The notes: generated by a model from the sequence alone, not told the origin. Positions 53,746 through 63,922 are shown, counted from the stretch's first letter. The stretch: 64,000 bases of DNA from an uncultured Mogibacterium sp. (GCF_938041965.1 NZ_CALISE010000001.1:29563-93562); one strand, 5' to 3'. Translations and numbers: made by a program.

Positions 53746-54885
53746 ATGGCAGAAAAAAGAGATTATTATGAGGTGCTGGGCATCCAGAAAGGTGCTTCCG
53801 AAGACGAAATCAAGAAAGCATATCGTAAGATGGCGATGAAATATCATCCTGATAAGAATCCAGGAGATAAGGAAGCTGAAGAAAAATTCAAGGAAGCCAA
53901 TGAAGCATACGCTGTATTGTCGGATCCTGATAAAAAGAATAAATATGACAGATTTGGACACGCAGGAGTAGATCCAAATGCAGGCTTTGGCGGTGGTGGC
54001 GCAGGAGCAGGCTTTGGTGGCTTCGGTGGCTTTGAAGATATATTTGATATGTTCGGCGGTGGCTTTGGTGGTTTCGGCGGACGCAGTGCTAGGAGGAATG
54101 GTCCTCGCAAGGGTAATGACCTACAGAAGTCGATTACGATCGAATTTACAGAAGCTATATTTGGCTGCAGAAAAGAGATCAAGCTAACCAAAGAAGTTAA
54201 ATGTAAAACCTGTAATGGCGAAGGAACGGCCCCAGGAACACATAAGCATACTTGTGAGAAGTGCGGTGGAACTGGTCAGGTATCTAGCGTATCGCAGACT
54301 CCTTTTGGTACTTTCCAAAATGTGACTACTTGTGATGCGTGTGGTGGAACTGGTCAGGTAATAGACAAGCCTTGCCCTGATTGCCACGGCAAAGGTTCAG
54401 TTAGAAAGACTGTTACACTTAAAATTGATATTCCGGCAGGAGTTGATAGCGACAGCATCATTCCAATTCGTGGAGAGGGTGAGCCTGGTGTAAATGGTGG
54501 TCCATCCGGAGATCTGTATATTGTTATCAACGTAAAGCCACACAAGATTTACAAGAGACGTGGCGATGACCTATATCTGACGATGCCTATTTCATATGAT
54601 CAGGCAGTTCTCGGTGACAAGGTTAAAGTTCCGGGTTTCAATGAAACCTATTCATACACGTTGGCTCCAGGAACTCAGACTGGATCCAACTTCAGGCTGA
54701 AGGGTAAGGGTGTTAAGAACCCTAGAACTGGCAGATATGGCGACCTCTATGTAAAGGTAAATATTGAGGTTCCGACCAAGCTCAGCGCTAAGGAGAAAAA
54801 AGCGATTAAGAACATGGCCGAGACATTCTCTGAGGATTCATATCCGCGCAAGAAGGAGTTTAGCAAACTCAAGTTTGATAAATAG
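53746..54885 (+). CDS. dnaJ: chaperone DnaJ (Hsp40)
   Basis: A 379-residue type I J-protein. The J domain is [23 protein letters not shown] with the HPD motif, followed by a Gly/Phe-rich region (about 75-115). Four zinc repeats are present: [24 protein letters not shown] and CPDCHGKG. The C-terminal peptide-binding domains follow. The start at 53746 is seven bases after GGAAGG. It completes the heat-shock operon. Confidence 0.96.
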   Translation: MAEKRDYYEVLGIQKGASEDEIKKAYRKMAMKYHPDKNPGDKEAEEKFKEANEAYAVLSDPDKKNKYDRFGHAGVDPNAGFGGGGAGAGFGGFGGFEDIFDMFGGGFGGFGGRSARRNGPRKGNDLQKSITIEFTEAIFGCRKEIKLTKEVKCKTCNGEGTAPGTHKHTCEKCGGTGQVSSVSQTPFGTFQNVTTCDACGGTGQVIDKPCPDCHGKGSVRKTVTLKIDIPAGVDSDSIIPIRGEGEPGVNGGPSGDLYIVINVKPHKIYKRRGDDLYLTMPISYDQAVLGDKVKVPGFNETYSYTLAPGTQTGSNFRLKGKGVKNPRTGRYGDLYVKVNIEVPTKLSAKEKKAIKNMAETFSEDSYPRKKEFSKLKFDK

Positions 54886-54893
54886 TAATGAAA

Positions 54894-54926
54894 TAGCTAC
54901 AAGGCATGCCTTGTAGCTATTTTTTT
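54894..54926 (+). terminator. terminator after dnaJ
   Basis: A 26-base perfect palindrome (TAGCTACAAGGCA and its complement, 54894-54919) is followed by seven T. Being a palindrome, it may also serve the convergent glutaredoxin gene. Confidence 0.9.
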
Positions 54927-54981
54927 GATATTAAAAATATTATCCTCTTATATTTCAGCAGATTTTATCGGGTCGATGCAT

Positions 54982-55260
54982 CTACTGTAGCGCCTCATCC
55001 AGCACATCCTTGATGTGACCTTTGCACTCCTCGTAGCTTTCAAATAGATGAGCCTCGTACTTCTTCTCCCCATCGATGAACATCGAAGGTGTAGCATAGT
55101 AATCGTAGTTTGCGATGATCTCAGGATGTTCATTCTCCTCAATCCATTCGATTTCAACCTTGCCGTACTCTGGATTCTCTTCGATGAGATCAGCTAGAGC
55201 CTTTTTTCCTTGCACACAGTATGGGCATCCTGCATATTCAAATGCTGTAATCTTTTTCAT
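54982..55260 (-). CDS. glutaredoxin-like/thioredoxin-fold protein
   Basis: A 92-residue thioredoxin-fold protein with the redox motif CPYC (Cys12 and Cys15) in AFEYAGCPYCVQGKK and the cis-Pro stretch ATPSMFIDGEK. It could reduce disulfides with TrxB or a similar reductase. A second Cys (ECKGH) is near the end. The long acidic helix EWIEENEHPEI is unlike E. coli glutaredoxins. Monocistronic; AAGGAAAAAG precedes the ATG. Confidence 0.83.
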   Translation of the reverse strand: MKKITAFEYAGCPYCVQGKKALADLIEENPEYGKVEIEWIEENEHPEIIANYDYYATPSMFIDGEKKYEAHLFESYEECKGHIKDVLDEALQ

Positions 55261-55413
55261 AACTTTTTCCTTTCTACTTTTACATAAATATTAGCGTTAG
55301 TTTTAATTAAATAGCTTGATTTTCAAGTATTTTCATCATAAGTATATTTTTAGTATCTAAATTATCATTGTACAATCGTTCATGTGGGAGCACATATATT
55401 GTGGCCACCAATG

Positions 55414-56163
55414 CTATTCAAGTACCAAGGAGACGGGGCAGTGATCGCTGCCGTACACATCAGTTAATATAGAAGCCTCTTTGATTTTAGGTTCAAGTCG
55501 ATTAGACACGATAAAGTAGTCTATGCGCCAACCAGCGTTATTGGCACGAGCGTTGAAGCGGTATGACCACCAGGAGTACATGCCTGTTGTTTCAGGCTGC
55601 AGGTATCTAAATGTGTCAGTAAATCCCGCCTCCAGCAGTTCTGTCATCTTGCCGCGCTCCTCATCGGAGAAGCCAGCACTACCGCGATTGCTCTTTGGAT
55701 TCTTGAGGTCGATTTCCTGATGTGCAACGTTGAGGTCGCCGCAGTATACGACAGGCTTAATTTTGTCTAGCTCAGTCATATAAGCTCGCAGGTCATCCTC
55801 GTATTCCATCCTATAGTCAATGCGCTTCAGCTCGTTCTGAGCGTTTGGCACATATGCGCATACAAGGTAAAAATCATCATACTCAAGCGTGATTACACGA
55901 CCTTCGTCATTATGCTTTCCTTCGATTCCGTATACAACACTTAGCGGCTCTTCTTTTGCGAAAATCGCAGTTCCTGAGTAACCTTTTTTTTCAGCATAGC
56001 TGTAATATTCGTAATAACCCTCGGGGTGGAAGTCAGCTTGTCCTTCCTGCATCTTGGTTTCTTGAAGACAGAAAAAGTCAGCATCTAGTTCATTGAAAAT
56101 CTCTTCGAACCCTTTCTTTAGAACAGCTCTGAAACCATTTACGTTCCATGATATAAATTTCAT
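55414..56163 (-). CDS. xth: exodeoxyribonuclease III (AP endonuclease)
   Basis: A 249-residue enzyme of the exonuclease III/ExoA type that nicks DNA at abasic sites and trims 3' ends. The catalytic motifs are SWNVNGFRA, FFCLQETKMQ, GDLNVAHQEIDL and YGSDHCPVSL. The ATG at 56163 is preferred, with AAGGAAG eight bases before it. A preceding in-frame ATG at 56199 lacks a ribosome site. Confidence 0.93.
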   Translation of the reverse strand: MKFISWNVNGFRAVLKKGFEEIFNELDADFFCLQETKMQEGQADFHPEGYYEYYSYAEKKGYSGTAIFAKEEPLSVVYGIEGKHNDEGRVITLEYDDFYLVCAYVPNAQNELKRIDYRMEYEDDLRAYMTELDKIKPVVYCGDLNVAHQEIDLKNPKSNRGSAGFSDEERGKMTELLEAGFTDTFRYLQPETTGMYSWWSYRFNARANNAGWRIDYFIVSNRLEPKIKEASILTDVYGSDHCPVSLVLE

Positions 56164-56243
56164 TTTACAATCTTCCTTTATCTTAACTGGTATATGCATA
56201 TCTCATACAATTATAGAAGATCTGCATATGAGGTCTTGGGTCA

Positions 56244-57416
56244 TCATAATAGCTTTTTGATTTTGAAGCTAGTCATGACTGAATCTTTATATTTTCCTAT
56301 CCCTGTAACTATAGCATATCCAGTGCCTGGAGATGTGTTCTTAATGTATGCAACTCTATAATCTTTATCTTCGCTAAGCTCCTTGCCGTGGTCGTAAACA
56401 ACGATACCAGGCTTAACAGCAAATCCGAGATACCTTGAGCTATGGCTTTTAAGCTGCACATTGCATCTTTCAATAGACTTTTTGCCAATAGCTTTAGAAC
56501 TTAAAGAGTGATATGTCTCCTTTGGATTGAGATACATGAAGTTAAGATCCACGTTCTTGCTTATGCCTGGAACAGTAGCTTTATCTGTACTCTGCCACAT
56601 CATGTATTTACCTTTGTATGTGGCCTTCGTATGATACTGGGCGAGCCAGATATTTGTACTCTTGGATAGCTCATACCCACTCGCGTAGTGCATAAGGAAA
56701 TCATAGTTTCCGTAGACCATTGTTTCGTAGCCACGCCCCCAGCTTCTCTTTGCAAATGCTAAAGCGTTCCTATTTATACCTGAAGTTCCAAGTGAGCCTG
56801 AGCTTATCGCTCGAGCGAGCCTGCCACCGTTATATAGCTCGTAGTCCATCACTAGTGGTAAATCTATGTGATATTTGTCTGCTAAGTCAGCTAGATAATC
56901 GGCTTCGGCTGCTGCTTCTTCAGTCGTTGTAGCTTGTGAGTATATATATACTCCGACCATTAGTCCTGCATCGTAGGCCCCTTTAATGTTCTTCTCAAAC
57001 TTTGCATCTTTGTGAAGGTTTCCCTTTGACGCATCTCTGAAGCCAGCGCGTACATATACAAAATCTACACCTGACTTCTTAACTTTATGCCAATCGATAT
57101 TATCTCCCTGTGCATATGAAACATCAATCCCCGTGGATATCACGTATCCTTTAAATCTAGCATCATGCGTAAAATTGCCGTATTCGAATGGAGTGCTACG
57201 CATAGAGTGGAGAATAATCACAATCAAAATCGCTAAAAGCCCGATAATAGAAAATGTCACCTTGAACTTGTTTTTCTTTATCTTGCGCATAGCCTTGCGC
57301 TTAAATGAATTCCATTTTCGCTTCCAATATTTCTTAATCCTTGATCGTAGTCCATCTCGTTTTCTCGTAGATTTTCTGCGTTTTTGTCTTGATGAACTAG
57401 TTTGTCTGTGCTTCAT
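56244..57416 (-). CDS. membrane-anchored GH25 lysozyme-like muramidase
   Basis: A 390-residue protein. A strongly basic N-terminus (about 1-45) is followed by one membrane segment (about 46-66) and a GH25 domain: GIDVSYAQGDNIDWHKVK, YVRAGFRD and VMDYELYNGG supply the catalytic acidic residues. A C-terminal all-beta domain of about 110 residues resembles repeats found in cell-wall proteins. GH25 enzymes cut the glycan bond after MurNAc. The ATG lies one base after the dinB stop, with GAGG in the dinB end, so the two are coupled. Confidence 0.88.
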   Translation of the reverse strand: MKHRQTSSSRQKRRKSTRKRDGLRSRIKKYWKRKWNSFKRKAMRKIKKNKFKVTFSIIGLLAILIVIILHSMRSTPFEYGNFTHDARFKGYVISTGIDVSYAQGDNIDWHKVKKSGVDFVYVRAGFRDASKGNLHKDAKFEKNIKGAYDAGLMVGVYIYSQATTTEEAAAEADYLADLADKYHIDLPLVMDYELYNGGRLARAISSGSLGTSGINRNALAFAKRSWGRGYETMVYGNYDFLMHYASGYELSKSTNIWLAQYHTKATYKGKYMMWQSTDKATVPGISKNVDLNFMYLNPKETYHSLSSKAIGKKSIERCNVQLKSHSSRYLGFAVKPGIVVYDHGKELSEDKDYRVAYIKNTSPGTGYAIVTGIGKYKDSVMTSFKIKKLL

Positions 57417-57417
57417 T

Positions 57418-58644
57418 TTAATCCTCGTCAATCCCGATATCGTTTCCAATCACGTGTGCAAACTTTATCGATGATTTCCCAAATTTATCCCTTATCTCAT
57501 CCATCGCTTTAGCTATATTTTCATCTTTTTCGCTTCTCTGTTTCTCGTCTGTTGTAGCGCCCATCGTAAATATGGTAAGCTGCCCATCGTCCGGTGAATC
57601 TGTCAGGTCTATCGCAGTTACAGTAAGAAGTCTTATTGGCTTATTCATAAAATTTAGATTGCTAATTAACTCTACTGCGGCATTTCTAAATGCTGCAGGG
57701 CTATTTATTGGGCTCGGCAACCGCTTCTGTCTCGAGAACCTTTTAAATTCAGGCGTAGTAATCTCTATTTTGACACCGCGTGCCCATTTATCATGCCTTC
57801 TTAAGCGAGTGCTAACTTTATCTGTTAATTCTGTCAAGGCGATGCCTATGTCGTCAGCACCACTTAGATTGCGCCTAAATGTCATGCCGTGACCAACTGA
57901 CTTGATGTCCTCGCGATCGTCGTATGCCCTAACGGGATCATCGTCTAGACCATTTGCGTACTTATAGATGTTTACGCCGTGGACTCCAAAGGTCCTGGAA
58001 AGCAGCTGCTGGTCTGCATGAGCTAAGTCTCCGATCGTGTGAATTCCAAGGCTGCTCAGTTTAGTAGCGGTCGATCTGCCCACAAAGAACATCTCAGAAA
58101 CAGCCATCGGCCATAATAATTCCTTAAAATTACTTCTTGAAATAACTGTAGTTGCGTTAGGTTTCTTGTAATCGCTTCCCATCTTTGCAAATATCTTATT
58201 GAACGATACACCTGCAGATAGTGTGAGACCAAGTTCGCGGTACACACGCTCTCTTATGTTGTCAGCTATGATTTTCGCATCACCGAGCAGCATTTCGCTA
58301 GCGGTCACATCTAGCCATGATTCATCAACGCTGAATGGTTCCACAAGATCTGTATACTCCAAATATATCGAGTTAAGCATATGACTATACTCGCGATATT
58401 TGTCGTGATGGGGAGGTATTGTTACAAGTTCTGGACATTTTCTCTTTGCAGACTGAATAGTCTCGGCTGTTACAACACCGAACTTTTTTGCAAGTTCGTT
58501 CTTGGCTAAAATTATTCCGTGCCTACTATCTGGGTCTCCTGCGACTGCAACGGGTTTATCTTTTATATCGGGGCGTGACAAAAGCTCGACAGAAGCATAG
58601 AAGCTATTCATATCACAATGTAGTATTCGTCTATCTGAGTTCAT
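57418..58644 (-). CDS. dinB: DNA polymerase IV (Y-family)
   Basis: A 408-residue translesion polymerase. The catalytic motifs are HCDMNSFYASVE and SVDESWLDVT, with SAGVSFNKIFAKMGSDYKKP in between. The little-finger domain fills about 240-350. The C-terminus lacks a plain beta-clamp QLxLF motif but has GQLTIF, which may serve. It precedes the GH25 lysozyme gene by one base, an unusual pair. Confidence 0.93.
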   Translation of the reverse strand: MNSDRRILHCDMNSFYASVELLSRPDIKDKPVAVAGDPDSRHGIILAKNELAKKFGVVTAETIQSAKRKCPELVTIPPHHDKYREYSHMLNSIYLEYTDLVEPFSVDESWLDVTASEMLLGDAKIIADNIRERVYRELGLTLSAGVSFNKIFAKMGSDYKKPNATTVISRSNFKELLWPMAVSEMFFVGRSTATKLSSLGIHTIGDLAHADQQLLSRTFGVHGVNIYKYANGLDDDPVRAYDDREDIKSVGHGMTFRRNLSGADDIGIALTELTDKVSTRLRRHDKWARGVKIEITTPEFKRFSRQKRLPSPINSPAAFRNAAVELISNLNFMNKPIRLLTVTAIDLTDSPDDGQLTIFTMGATTDEKQRSEKDENIAKAMDEIRDKFGKSSIKFAHVIGNDIGIDED

Positions 58645-58726
58645 CCCAAAACCCTCTCGTAATTTGCTATTATACTATTATAAACGATTTTTGAAGTATG
58701 CGAACAGGCGTTTTTAAATATAACAA

Positions 58727-58750
58727 AGGCGAGCTCAAATGAGCTCGCCT
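58727..58750 (-). terminator. terminator after NCS2 permease gene
   Basis: AGGCGAGCTC and GAGCTCGCCT form a perfect 10-bp stem with loop AAAT. Minus-strand reading gives TTTGTTATATTT after it. Position is downstream of the permease gene and upstream of dinB. Confidence 0.75.
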
Positions 58751-58789
58751 GATATTTTTATTCAATACACTACTTATAATAAAGTCAAC

Positions 58790-60157
58790 TTAATGAAATC
58801 CGATTCCAGCAATTAGTGTGCCGATTCTAAGTGCGAAGAGGGCGAAGGAAATCCACATTACTGGGGAAACCTCCTTAATCTTTCCACCGATAACCTTAAG
58901 TAGTACCCAAGAAATCATACCGAACATGATTCCGTTTGCTATGGAATAAGTGAAAGGCATGAAGGTGATTGCGCAGAATGCAGCAGCAGTATCAGCGATA
59001 TCAGAGTCAAAGTCGATATTCTTGATAGATGATACCATCAATAACCCTACATACATAAGTGCTGGAGTTGTAGCAAATCCAGGGATAGCTAGGAATACTG
59101 GTGAGAAGAATAGTGCTACTGCGAACATAACAGCAGATGTGACGGCAGTAAGACCTGTTCTACCTCCAGCAGCTACACCGGCACTTGATTCAACATATGA
59201 AGTTACTGTTGAGGTTCCCACGATAGCTCCGAATATTGTACCGAATGCGTCAGCGAGAAGAGCACCTTTAGCACGAGGGAGGTTTCCGTTTTCGTCGAGA
59301 AGATTTCCCTTAGAAGCAACTCCGATAAGTGTTCCTACGGTATCAAATAAGTCAACGAACAGGAATGAGAATGTGATAACTAAGAAGTTAATCAGATTCT
59401 GCGATATCCAAGCGAAGTCAAACTGCCCGATGTGCGGTGCGGATGGAATACTGAAAATCTTTGCAGGTACTAGTGAGAATGCGCCAGCAGCAGGATCTAC
59501 GTGGTACCAACCAGTCTTTTCTGCGATAATTCCGAGAATCCATGTGATGAGGATGCCCCATAGAACTGCACCAGGGATATTCTTGCGAACCATAGCACAT
59601 ATGCAGAAGAATCCGATCATAGCGAGGACAAACTGAGGTGTTCCAACATGACCGAGATCAACAAGTGTTGCAGTGCTGCTGATTACAATACCTGCACCCT
59701 TTAGTCCAACAAGTACGATAAATAATCCTATACCAGCTGTGATTCCGTACTTTAGGTTAGCAGGTACTTCGTTAACAAGCTTTTCACGGAAGCTAGTTAG
59801 TGAAAGGAGAACGAATACTATACCTTCTATAAGTACTGCGGCAAGTGCGATTTTCCATGGGTCATTAATCCCAGCCTTTGCCATTGGAATGCAGACAGAG
59901 AATGCGAAGTATGCATTAAGTCCCATTCCAGATGCAAGAGCAACAGGGTAGTTAGCGAAGAATGCCATGAATAGAGTAGCTACGGTTGCAGAAATTGCAG
60001 TAGCTGTAAATACAGCAGCTCCATCCATACCTGCTGCAGATAGGATGTTAGGATTTACTGCCAGAATATATACCATCGATAGGAACGTGGTAATTCCGGC
60101 GATAATTTCAGTACTTGTGGTAGTACCGTGTTCCTTAAGTTTAAAAAACTTTTCCAT
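58790..60157 (-). CDS. NCS2 family purine permease (AzgA/PbuG-like)
   Basis: A 455-residue membrane protein with 12 or more hydrophobic segments. It starts EHGTTTSTEIIAGITTFLSM and includes NPNILSAAGMD, FANYPVALASGMGLNAYFAF and STVTSYVESSAGVAAGGRTGL, all typical of the AzgA/PbuG branch that imports guanine, hypoxanthine or adenine by proton symport. The exact base cannot be read. No purine riboswitch precedes it. GAAGGAG lies upstream of the ATG. Confidence 0.88.
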   Translation of the reverse strand: MEKFFKLKEHGTTTSTEIIAGITTFLSMVYILAVNPNILSAAGMDGAAVFTATAISATVATLFMAFFANYPVALASGMGLNAYFAFSVCIPMAKAGINDPWKIALAAVLIEGIVFVLLSLTSFREKLVNEVPANLKYGITAGIGLFIVLVGLKGAGIVISSTATLVDLGHVGTPQFVLAMIGFFCICAMVRKNIPGAVLWGILITWILGIIAEKTGWYHVDPAAGAFSLVPAKIFSIPSAPHIGQFDFAWISQNLINFLVITFSFLFVDLFDTVGTLIGVASKGNLLDENGNLPRAKGALLADAFGTIFGAIVGTSTVTSYVESSAGVAAGGRTGLTAVTSAVMFAVALFFSPVFLAIPGFATTPALMYVGLLMVSSIKNIDFDSDIADTAAAFCAITFMPFTYSIANGIMFGMISWVLLKVIGGKIKEVSPVMWISFALFALRIGTLIAGIGFH

Positions 60158-60237
60158 AAAGATAACTCCTTCTAGTGATAAATAATTTCTTTTAACTATT
60201 TGAATAGCTCATATAATAGCCTATTCGTGATAGAATA

Positions 60238-60266
60238 ATTATAGGTTGCATAAAGACCGACTTCAA
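60238..60266 (-). promoter_or_regulatory. sigma-A promoter of NCS2 permease gene
   Basis: On the minus strand, TTGAAG (60266-60261) and TATAAT (60243-60238) are spaced by 17 bases. The leader is about 75 bases. The rest of the 60158-60494 gap shows a TATAAT at 60408-60413 on the plus strand, perhaps for galE, and nothing else. Confidence 0.7.
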
Positions 60267-60494
60267 GAAAGGTTCACACAAATTAGTGGCTTAAAATGAT
60301 ATATCAGTCATAAAAAATGATTTTTCCGAACTTTGCAATGTGTAAAGCGGTGGAATGTTCAAGAAAATGGCGAATGTCGCCAGGATACCGTGTATTTGCT
60401 TTAACTATATAATAGACTTTGGTATTGAGAAAATCTATAATATATCACCATAAGCAATTTTAGAGGTTATTTATACGGTATTGAGGTTGGAAAA

Positions 60495-61532
60495 ATGTCA
60501 GATATTAATATTGATAACAAAGCTTATAAGAAAAAAATTCTGCTCACTGGTGGCGCCGGGTATATTGGCAGTCATGTTGCTGTTGCGCTTCTCGAATCGG
60601 GATTCGATATCGTAATAGCTGATAACCTTAGCAATTCCAGTGAAGAATCGCTCTCGGGAATTCGAAAAATTACGGGAAGAGATTTTACGTTCTATAATAT
60701 AGATGTTTGCGACAAGTCGCTTCTTGTGGATTTATTTGAAAGAGAAGAGCTAGATGCGGTTATTCATCTAGCTGGATACAAGGCTGTCGGAGATGCGGTT
60801 AAGTCACCGCTTAAATATTACCGAAATAACATTACGTCTACCACATCATTGCTCGAGGTGATGGATAATTACGGTGTGCGCAAGATTATACTTAGCTCAT
60901 CCGCAAATGTATATGGCGAGTCAAGCGTTGCGCCAGTTACCGAGGGTTGTGAGACTGGGAATTGTACAAATCCCTATGGTAGGACTAAGTGGGTACAAGA
61001 GGAGATGCTAAGGGATGTATTCACCGCTGACGATAGATGGAATATAGTGATTCTAAGATATTTTAATCCGGCAGGCGCCCATGAGAGTGGTCTGATTGGA
61101 GAGATGTATGGAAAGTCTCCAAGCAATATCGTCCCATCGCTTGCTCTTGCAGCAAATGGAGACATTCCGTACTTTAGAGTGCTAGGCACTGGCTATAATA
61201 CACCTGATGGTACAGGCATTAGAGATTATATTCATATAACAGATTTAGCTAATGGACACGTTATGGCTATAAAAAAACTTTATAGCCAGCCAAATGTCTA
61301 TACATACAATCTTGGAACTGGCCGTGGATACAGTGTGCTCGAAACCATTAAGGCTTTTGAAAAAGCCTCAGGGAGAGAGATACCATACAAGATAGAAACT
61401 GCAAGAGATGGTGATATCGCAGAAATGTATGCTTGCAGCGACAAGGCTAGAGAGGAGCTTGGGTGGACTGCAAAGTACGGGCTAGAGGATATCTGTAGAT
61501 CGGCTTGGAATTGGCACAATAAGATTTATTAA
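60495..61532 (+). CDS. galE: UDP-glucose 4-epimerase
   Basis: A 345-residue short-chain dehydrogenase-type enzyme that interconverts UDP-glucose and UDP-galactose. The NAD site is LLTGGAGYIGSHVAVALLE, the catalytic pair lies in SSSANVYGE (Ser/Thr region) and NPYGRTK (Tyr and Lys), and RYFNPAGAHESG with DGTGIRDYIHI follow. It may also act on N-acetyl sugars. It supplies precursors for surface glycans. GAGG precedes the ATG at a slightly long distance. Confidence 0.93.
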   Translation: MSDINIDNKAYKKKILLTGGAGYIGSHVAVALLESGFDIVIADNLSNSSEESLSGIRKITGRDFTFYNIDVCDKSLLVDLFEREELDAVIHLAGYKAVGDAVKSPLKYYRNNITSTTSLLEVMDNYGVRKIILSSSANVYGESSVAPVTEGCETGNCTNPYGRTKWVQEEMLRDVFTADDRWNIVILRYFNPAGAHESGLIGEMYGKSPSNIVPSLALAANGDIPYFRVLGTGYNTPDGTGIRDYIHITDLANGHVMAIKKLYSQPNVYTYNLGTGRGYSVLETIKAFEKASGREIPYKIETARDGDIAEMYACSDKAREELGWTAKYGLEDICRSAWNWHNKIY

Positions 61533-61662
61533 TCAAATTAACAAATCTATATGCAGTGTATGTAAATAAAAACATGCATCGCCTTTTAAAATGGAATATT
61601 ACATGTAGACTTTAAGTCTAACATGCTGTAAAATTAGTCTAACAAATTACTCGTTAAGTTTT

Positions 61663-61687
61663 AGCGGCAGAGTGTGCTGCTTTTTTT
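61663..61687 (+). terminator. terminator after galE
   Basis: AGCGGCA (61663-61669) pairs with TGCTGCT (61675-61681) with one G-T, followed by a T-run. It lies just ahead of the surface-protein ribosome site. Confidence 0.8.
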
Positions 61688-61707
61688 AAAGAAGGAGGAG
61701 AATTAAG

Positions 61708-63885
61708 ATGAAGGCAAAGAGATTGTCTAAGAAGCTTCATGCGCTAATAGTAATTGCTGCGATGATGGTTGCTCAGCTTGTAGCTGTACTTCCGGCGTCT
61801 GCTGCAAGCAACGTATTGCCTGTTGCGCAATATGTTACACAAGTAGGAAGTTCTACTGGTGGAGCAGGAGGTAACAGTTCGACGTATAACGGAACTGTGA
61901 AGCTAAAGATTCCAATGTCAAAGGTTCTTGAACCTAATGAGACAGAGATGGCAAATGCAGCTGCAAATGGTCTGTACCCACACGGAAGAGAGGGGAAAAA
62001 TAGAATAGCTTACATCGAGTACAATGTAACTTTCCCTGAAGATGTGAATCTCGGCAACATATCTGTAGCAAACTCTGTATCATACATAAATAGTAACAGG
62101 ATAGTTAAGACTGTTAATGGCAGGACTGTAAACTTCAAGATGTATCTGAACGATGTTAACTGGCAGGACATCTATAATGCATATCTTGCAGATAAGGCGA
62201 ATCCAAATGCTCATACCGTAGATATCAGCATTCCTTATAGTGTTACAGCTAACGATAAGGCATCAGCTGCTAGAATGGAGGGAGAGCGCATCGTTGGAAA
62301 GGGTGATTTCTCGTTCTATCCATCTGGTTTTTTGGCATTGCTTGGTTCTGGCCTTGAGACATACAACACTGACGTAGCAAACGTTGGTTTTACAAGTAAT
62401 CTAACACAGTATTTTCCTCAGGATTTAACTACTACAGGAAATCTCGAGGGAGACATCCTTGTTGGCAATGAAACTGAACACAATGCCGTGTATGTGGCAG
62501 AGAAGGATGATACTATCGACTTCACAGGAAACCTCAATGCAAAGCCTATCAAGGATGAACTCACAAGACTGGAGAATCAGTTTAACGGAGCTGTTGCTGC
62601 TGGAATTAATGTTGAAAATATCGACACAACCTTTAATGCTTCAATTGAACTTCCTTCTGGAATGAAGTTCAAAGATGCGAACCCAACTGTCCAGCTACTT
62701 GGAGCAAATGGCAAGTTTGAAATTACTAATTCTTCATTAAGTGGTAATAAGGTTGATGTTACCATTAAGCTTAAGAGTTCTAATAACATTAGAACCTACA
62801 ACGAACTAAAGAGTGCGATGTCAGCAGTGGACGACAACTTAAAGGTTGTTGTTAAGGGTGCGCAGTTCACATCTGCTGCAACTGCAGACACAAACTATAC
62901 GGTAATAGGAAAGATTAGTGGAAGCTTTAAAGCAAAGGCTACCAACACAGTAAGCAACAAGGTAATAAACTTTAACTATGCATGGAACGGTAAGCAGAGT
63001 GCGGCAGGTTCAGATGCAACTAACCCATCTGACCTAACCAGGATATCTTTCACTCTTAAGTATAAGCAAGCACCTACAGTTGTAACAGACATTAGAGACC
63101 TTGAGGGCGATATACTCATCGGAAATGAAACAGAGCACAATCAGGTATATGTATCAGGTAGAAACGACACGCATGAGGTCACTGGTCTGTTAAGAGTGAA
63201 GCCTGTAAAGGATTATATGACTCAGATTGAAAATCACTATAGCAATCCTGTTGCTAATCAAATCAGTCTCGATGGTGTAGATACAACCTTTACTGCAAGC
63301 CTTGAATTACCAAATGAAATGACATTTGGCACTGGTACTCCAAGTGCAGCTCTTGAAGGCGGTAATAATGTGTTCAAAATCACTGATGTTAATCGCACAG
63401 GCAACAAGGTTGTCGTTACTATCAAGCTTGTAAAGAATTACACTAACTATGAAGATCTAGCTAGAGATATCAGATCCGTAAGCGATGCTCTTAAGGTAAA
63501 AGTCGGTGGAGTTAAGTTTACAAATGCAGCATTTGTAAACACTAACTACACGATGAAAGGTGAAGTTGGTGGAGTATTTAAAGCAAAGGTAACTCATATA
63601 CCTAGTGGCAAGGTTGTAAACTTTAATCTAAAGTGGAACGGTAAGCAAACTGCAGATGGAGCCGATGCAATTGCGCCAACGGATCTTAGCAAGATAACAT
63701 TTACTCTAAAGTATGCTCCAGAGACAACGCCTGTTACACCAGTGAAGCCAAATAAGCCAGCTAAGCTTGGTAAAGTTGTTAAGACTGGCGATGCTTCAGA
63801 TGTTATGCTATATATGCTCATAATGGGCGGTGCGGTAGCAGGTGTTGCTGGTGCAGTTGGACTCAAGAGAAGAGAAGAGAGATAA
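61708..63885 (+). CDS. cell-surface protein with two large tandem repeats and a sortase-like tail
   Basis: A 725-residue exported protein. The signal peptide ends near VLPASAASN (about 27-35). Residues about 36-245 form a unique domain. Two copies of a domain of about 210 residues follow, starting at 246 (LEGDILVGNETEHN) and 465 (LEGDILIGNETEHN), each ending in NGKQ...FTLKY. The C-terminus has a proline/lysine linker, KTGD, one hydrophobic helix and RREER, the plan of a sortase substrate, but the motif is KVVKTGD rather than LPxTG. Function is unknown, possibly adhesion. GGAGGAG precedes the ATG. Confidence 0.85.
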   Translation: MKAKRLSKKLHALIVIAAMMVAQLVAVLPASAASNVLPVAQYVTQVGSSTGGAGGNSSTYNGTVKLKIPMSKVLEPNETEMANAAANGLYPHGREGKNRIAYIEYNVTFPEDVNLGNISVANSVSYINSNRIVKTVNGRTVNFKMYLNDVNWQDIYNAYLADKANPNAHTVDISIPYSVTANDKASAARMEGERIVGKGDFSFYPSGFLALLGSGLETYNTDVANVGFTSNLTQYFPQDLTTTGNLEGDILVGNETEHNAVYVAEKDDTIDFTGNLNAKPIKDELTRLENQFNGAVAAGINVENIDTTFNASIELPSGMKFKDANPTVQLLGANGKFEITNSSLSGNKVDVTIKLKSSNNIRTYNELKSAMSAVDDNLKVVVKGAQFTSAATADTNYTVIGKISGSFKAKATNTVSNKVINFNYAWNGKQSAAGSDATNPSDLTRISFTLKYKQAPTVVTDIRDLEGDILIGNETEHNQVYVSGRNDTHEVTGLLRVKPVKDYMTQIENHYSNPVANQISLDGVDTTFTASLELPNEMTFGTGTPSAALEGGNNVFKITDVNRTGNKVVVTIKLVKNYTNYEDLARDIRSVSDALKVKVGGVKFTNAAFVNTNYTMKGEVGGVFKAKVTHIPSGKVVNFNLKWNGKQTADGADAIAPTDLSKITFTLKYAPETTPVTPVKPNKPAKLGKVVKTGDASDVMLYMLIMGGAVAGVAGAVGLKRREER

Positions 63886-63922
63886 TTAATCATAAGATTT
63901 CTCAATACAATTCCATAGTGAC

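Noticed and set aside
60158..60494. Purine riboswitch ahead of the NCS2 permease
   Set aside because: The leader after the promoter is only about 75 bases and shows no purine-aptamer core.
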